A stretch of DNA of 20,859 nt, taken from assembly GCA_900893395.1 (NCBI GenBank), contig CAAHFI010579560.1, forward strand, positions 1 through 20,859, given 5' to 3'. Source of the stretch: Euglena gracilis (lineage: Eukaryota > Euglenozoa > Euglenophyceae > Euglenales > Euglenaceae). The position numbers and the translations under genes were made by a program. Under the pieces are notes generated by a model that was given only the letters and a program-made list of their open reading frames with translations, did not search any database and was not told the DNA's origin. Shown here in pieces: positions 17,441 to 20,859 of this stretch. The stretch's first letter is position 1. Every line of letters begins with the position of its first letter.

Positions 17441-17760
17441 ATACACTACCAGCCGGTGCTGACGTAAAAATGGGTATCCCAGAATTACGTCGGAACCATG
17501 AATTACGGAATTGTATCCCCAGGCATCCGGAAAATTTTGCGGTTGGGGGGGTGTGAGTGGTGCTTGGGTATTAGGGGTAGTACAATGTCCAAAAAGCATC
17601 CCCAAGTCACCACCGCACATGGGAGTGTTGTCTGCCGTCGTAATTTTGACAAGCTTCTTGGCTTTCACCAAGAGGGGGGTTGGTATCAACCGGAAACGAA
17701 AAAGTAGTGCGAAGCGGCAACCAGGTCAATGAGAATTATGTCCTTTGCACAAAAATTTTG
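17441..17760 (-). mobile_element. Copy B aspartic protease (retropepsin) remnant
   Basis: The frame 17138-17689 begins with the second half of a retropepsin. It has NSVIHGSDVILGYPFLRQHR followed by LVVYCHSHGL, the G-x-D-x-I-L-G-x-x-(F/W)-L box that closes the family fold. Immediately upstream, around 17700-17750, the text ILIDLVAASHYFF lies where the active-site loop (normally I-D-(T/S)-G-A-(S/T)-x-x-F-I) is expected. In the family the enzyme cleaves the Gag-Pol polyprotein. The remnant is broken. It is the marker that copy B runs further 5' than copy A. Confidence 0.75.
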
Positions 17761-18350
17761 TATTTTTATTTGCGCTTGGACCAAACGTTCCATGGGGGGT
17801 AAGCAAAGTGAACGGTCTGGCGAAAATTCGATTTTTTTCTAGCTTTCCCATGAACCCTTTCCTACTTTGCACAACATTCCGAGCGGAAAGTTGGAGTGGG
17901 GGGTGGGGGACCCGAAAAGATTCCAGGTACCGACCGGAAAGGCAGATGGGCAGGGGGGGGCAGAGTTGATCAGGTCCTATCTCCATCTGTTCATCAGCCC
18001 AGAGGTCTGTACCCTCGGACCTCGGGCTCCCCTGCTCCAGTTCCGAACCCGCCGAATAGCCGGCTACGGGCCTTTTGGAGGTATAAACGGATTTCAACGT
18101 GAGCACCGCCATGCGTGTCTCGTCGAAATCGGTATCCGTGGTCTCATCCCTCTATCTGCCCGAAGACGGGGTGTCATCCTCTAAACAAGATATCTTGAAA
18201 CCGACTTTATGCCGGTTGGAGGAGTGACCCCTGTCACCTCGATTCATACCGCGATGACGTTGGCTAGGGCGGGGAGAGCGAGACCTTGGAAATTTGGACG
18301 AGTTCTGATCACTCGATCCAGAAAGCGAACACCGAGATTTGTGTCACGAC
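17761..18350 (-). mobile_element. Gag-Pol junction region, copy B, no recognisable domain
   Basis: The stretch lies between the protease and the nucleocapsid zinc knuckle. A 128-codon minus-strand frame (17726-18112) covers part of it, Ser/Leu/Pro-rich with no motif I know. It includes G-rich plus-strand runs (about 17893-17960). It probably encoded the linker where Gag passes into Pol. There is no sign of an inserted element or RNA gene, and it has no counterpart in copy A, which ends at 9866. Confidence 0.4.
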
Positions 18351-18351
18351 T

Positions 18352-19107
18352 CTAGGTAACGGGGGGATCGGTTCCACAACTTCCCGTCAAACCGTCGTGG
18401 TGACCGGGTATCCTGTCGTCCATGACCGGTGTATCGGGGTTTTCCCGATGAGGATCGCGAAGAGGAAGATCCGCTTCGCGAACGCGATCGCGAGGTCTCG
18501 CGATAAGAATCACGCTTCTTGGCAGGGGCACCGGGTTACCTACCCCGAGGGTTACCGTGTTTCTGCTCGTTCCAGAACAGGATCCGCGGGCTAATACCGC
18601 CGGAACGGGGACACCATGACCGTGAATTGCCGGATTAGCTTCAAAATGCGGAGGAACCCGAACCCGTGCAGAGTTCGAGCCTCGCGGAGCCTGAACACGC
18701 TTTCGCACTTCAGGACAAGGACATTCCCAGCACATATGTCCCGATTTGTAGCACAAGAAGCACACTTTATCCGTGGCTTGGTCCGAAGAACGCGGGTATG
18801 GCGTTTTTGATCCCGTGGTTGGTGAAGTGGGTGAAAACGGTGATGTTTGCAATGCGTTCACCGAACGAGCCGGTAATTCAGCGGTTTGATGTGCGTTTTG
18901 GGCGGATTGAATATGACGAAGAAGCTGTGATAGGTTCAACTGCTTGGAAACGCTTGTGCAGCGTTGGTCAGGTGTCATTGGATGACTCGCCAACTCCTCA
19001 CGGTGTATATCCATGATGAGGCTAGGCGTGAAATGCATGGGTACAGCGTCAAACTGTTCGCCCATTTGCTTTTCACTCAGTTCATCCTCTTCAGCGGCAA
19101 GTCCCAA
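18352..19107 (-). mobile_element. Copy B Gag nucleocapsid with CCHC zinc knuckle
   Basis: A 251-codon minus-strand frame. Residues 116-129 (18721-18762) read CFLCYKSGHMCWEC, an exact C-x2-C-x4-H-x4-C zinc knuckle, the RNA-packaging motif of retroelement nucleocapsids. Before it is a Ser/Thr/Pro-rich linker, and residues about 55-75 (KQLNLSQLLRHIQSAQNAHQ) look helical, as at the capsid end. After the knuckle the frame is Arg/Pro/Gly-rich, fitting a basic nucleocapsid tail. There is a single knuckle only. This is the firm Gag marker of copy B. Confidence 0.85.
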
Positions 19108-19913
19108 CTATTTGGCATACCATTGGTCAATGGACTTCCACTTGCGATCGAGTGGGTGCATTGCCGCCATTTGGCTTCTATGGTAATCCTAGCGACCAAA
19201 CTTGAACTGGTGGAAGCGTATTGCTCCACTGGGTCATCAAAGGAAACGCGGTAGCGAATTATAAGTTGTCGCGCGCGCTCCTTCTCATCCCTTGGGAGGC
19301 AGTCGATTAATTCCAACTTGATCACCTCCGGGTTTGTGTCTTGAGTGTGGCCCTTTCAATGCCCTGTCCCAGTCCGGGAAAAATTGTCTCCATGTGGTTG
19401 TATCACTGTCCCACTGTGGTTTCACATTGTTCGCGGTTGCGATAGTGCCCTTGAATTCTTTCTGGTATTCCGTGTAATTGCCCCTGGGTACGCTCGAGCA
19501 CCAAGCGTATCCTTTCCGGATTCTTGACGGAATCGCGAAATTTCTGGTGAAGGTGAATCCCGGTACCGGTAATCCGGTCGCAAACCCTGTTTGTATCCCG
19601 TAATACGGGGACTCTCCGGTGTGGGGTTATGTCGCGCATTCAACACGTGACCCACTCCCGGTGTACGGGTTCGGCTCATTCCACGCACAAGCATGTAATG
19701 GTGTATTTCTTGGTGGAGACTTGGCGGAATCGCCGCGTTTTCCAAAAATTCCGTTCCCGTAATGGGAAATTCATTAAGGCAAATGGTGGCACAACTCGCA
19801 TAATCACGGATTGTGACACTCGAGACACGGGTGGTGGTGTTGGTGCGTGTGCACCTAGAGTCTGGTTGTGAAAACGCGACGCTGGAACATTTGGCGCATC
19901 CTGGGCAATGCAT
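19077..19913 (-). mobile_element. Copy B Gag capsid-like segment
   Basis: Several overlapping minus-strand frames continue Gag upstream of the knuckle. The frame 19077-19325 has LELIDCLPRDEKERARQLII and RYRVSFDDPVEQYAS, typical of the helical capsid C-terminal region of Ty3/gypsy Gag. The frame 19403-19639 has HQKFRDSVKNPERIRLVLER and GIPERIQGHYRNREQ, again in capsid style. The frame 19422-19913 is the neighbouring phase. Position and composition support capsid, but there is no strongly diagnostic motif. The segment is decayed. Confidence 0.55.
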
Positions 19914-20101
19914 ACTGCCTAATTGCGGTGTGAAACCCGCTGTTTGTTGGACACATTATCCAAACCGACAGACAAGTCATGCACACTTTGCTCCAAATGC
20001 TCAACTACTTGGATTTGGCCGCAAATACGGTCAACCTCATCCTCCAAAGCGCGGATACACTTGCGGTAACAGGAAAAGTCATCCAAACGTGGAATCATTC
20101 C

Positions 20102-20859
20102 TTAACTTCTGGTAACATCCTGGACAAGTTTCCCGTGAGACTCATCAAATAATTGGAATTGTCCCGTCAATGCTTTTACAGCCTTTGAGAGAATCTGCAA
20201 GAGTGGTGTTACCTTGGTTGGTGTGGATGTGGGTGCAACCGGTGCGGGGTTATACGACAACGTGGTTGTGGTACCCACGGGCAAATTTCCGGGTTGTGGC
20301 TTATCCAGAAACGGGAAAATTCGCTCATCAAACCTGGTAATCTCACCTTGTGTATAGCGGGCATTCCGATTCACCGATTCCTCAAGTCTTAATAGGCTGT
20401 TGCAGAAATCTTGCAAGGTTTACTGTTTTCCAGTGAGCATTTTGTCATAAAATACCATGAAATCAGGGTTATCGGTAATCCGGGAACTGGAACCTGCAGG
20501 CAAAGACTGCATTTCCGTTACTTTCGTAGACACCGATGCATACCCGGTCTGGAGTTCCCCAGTAGCAGTCTGAATACCGCTAATGTCCTTAACTCGGTGG
20601 GAAAGTGCGGAATAGCTTTGTTGCAAGCCCGCAATGGCCGACCTAATCCCGCGAATGTCGGATTGAAACTGCAACTGCAGAGAATCCTGCCGTTGTGCTA
20701 CTTCCGCGACTTTCGCGCTCAGATTGGATAATCCAATCCGACTCGCGTCACAACAGCAGGTTTTCTGCTCCAAACGGGAAAGTCGCTCCTCCAACTGCCG
20801 CACATACGTGTGGGGAGCAAAATTCTCGTTGGCTTGTGACTGCAATTGCCGAAACTTTT
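20102..20859 (-). mobile_element. Copy B Gag N-terminal coiled coil, open at the window edge
   Basis: The frame at 20420-20845 stays open to the last base of the window, so the true start lies to the right. It reads as a long coiled coil: YVRQLEERLSRLEQK, LSNLSAKVAEVAQRQDSLQL and IRSAIAGLQQSYSALSHRVK, with hydrophobic residues in heptad spacing. A Cys-Cys-Cys run lies near its beginning. A second frame, 20102-20416, continues with FCNSLLRLEESVNRNARY and a Pro/Thr-rich linker, then ILSKAVKALTGQFQLFDESH. Coiled-coil N-termini are known in several Ty3/gypsy Gag proteins, where they help multimerise. No LTR or primer site is visible before the edge. Confidence 0.65.

Larger units (their letters stand above)
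10850..20859 (-). mobile_element. Chromovirus copy B (lineage 2): gag, pol and extra region, running off the right edge
   Basis: A minus-strand Ty3/gypsy element, more complete than copy A. Coding order: coiled-coil Gag N-terminus (20859-20420), capsid-like Gag (about 20416-18800), CCHC knuckle (18721-18762), protease (about 17750-17440), Pro-rich spacer, methyltransferase-like domain (16518-16231), RT, RNase H, integrase, chromodomain (about 13090-12930) and the extra region (12783-10850). The 5' LTR and the Gag start lie beyond the window. It is a fossil with more than a dozen breaks. Copies A and B lie head to tail, with the LTR-like pair between them. Confidence 0.85.

Noticed and set aside
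1-20859. tRNA or rRNA genes
   Set aside because: Reading both strands I found no convincing cloverleaf arms, tRNA promoter boxes at proper spacing or rRNA words. A covariance-model scan would be decisive and was not available.

Overview
The window is eukaryotic and consists almost entirely of decayed mobile DNA. I recognise no intact host gene, no tRNA or rRNA gene and no bacterial operon. The clear families are Ty3/gypsy LTR retrotransposons of the chromodomain (chromovirus) type. These occur in fungi, plants, vertebrates and several protist or algal groups, so I do not name an organism.

Layout, left to right. (1) Bases 1-525, plus strand: the tail of one chromovirus, integrase C-terminus plus chromodomain. 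(2) 526-1030: AT-rich, with nothing recognisable. (3) About 1030-2260: minus-strand reading frames of unknown identity, one of them Cys/His-rich. (4) About 2174-3780: plus-strand reading frames of unknown identity, ending in an Ala/Pro/Glu-rich part with a hydrophobic stretch. (5) 3781-9866: copy A of a second chromovirus, on the minus strand. It has an extra Pro-rich region 3' of the chromodomain, then integrase, RNase H, RT, a methyltransferase-like domain, a Pro-rich spacer and protease, and then stops abruptly. (6) 9871-10756: two tandem units of about 443 bp with TG...CA ends, LTR-like, separated by one base. (7) 10850-20859: copy B of the same chromovirus in the same orientation. It has the extra region (longer here), pol and gag, and the gag frame is still open at the right edge.

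Copies A and B match over about 6 kb at an offset of about 7.4 kb, with by-eye identity near four bases in five. They are therefore old, separately decaying relatives and not a fresh duplication. Both are broken many times over. In coding order, copy B reads: coiled-coil Gag, capsid-like part, one CCHC zinc knuckle, retropepsin, Pro-rich spacer, methyltransferase-like (NPP-type) domain, RT, RNase H, zinc-finger integrase, chromodomain, and finally the unusual Pro-rich/Lys-Gly-rich extra region.

The most interesting points are that downstream extra region shared by both copies, the methyltransferase-like domain in front of RT, the tandem LTR-like pair at the break of copy A, and the unidentified reading frames at 1030-3780. 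All calls rest on reading motifs by eye; no database search was possible.
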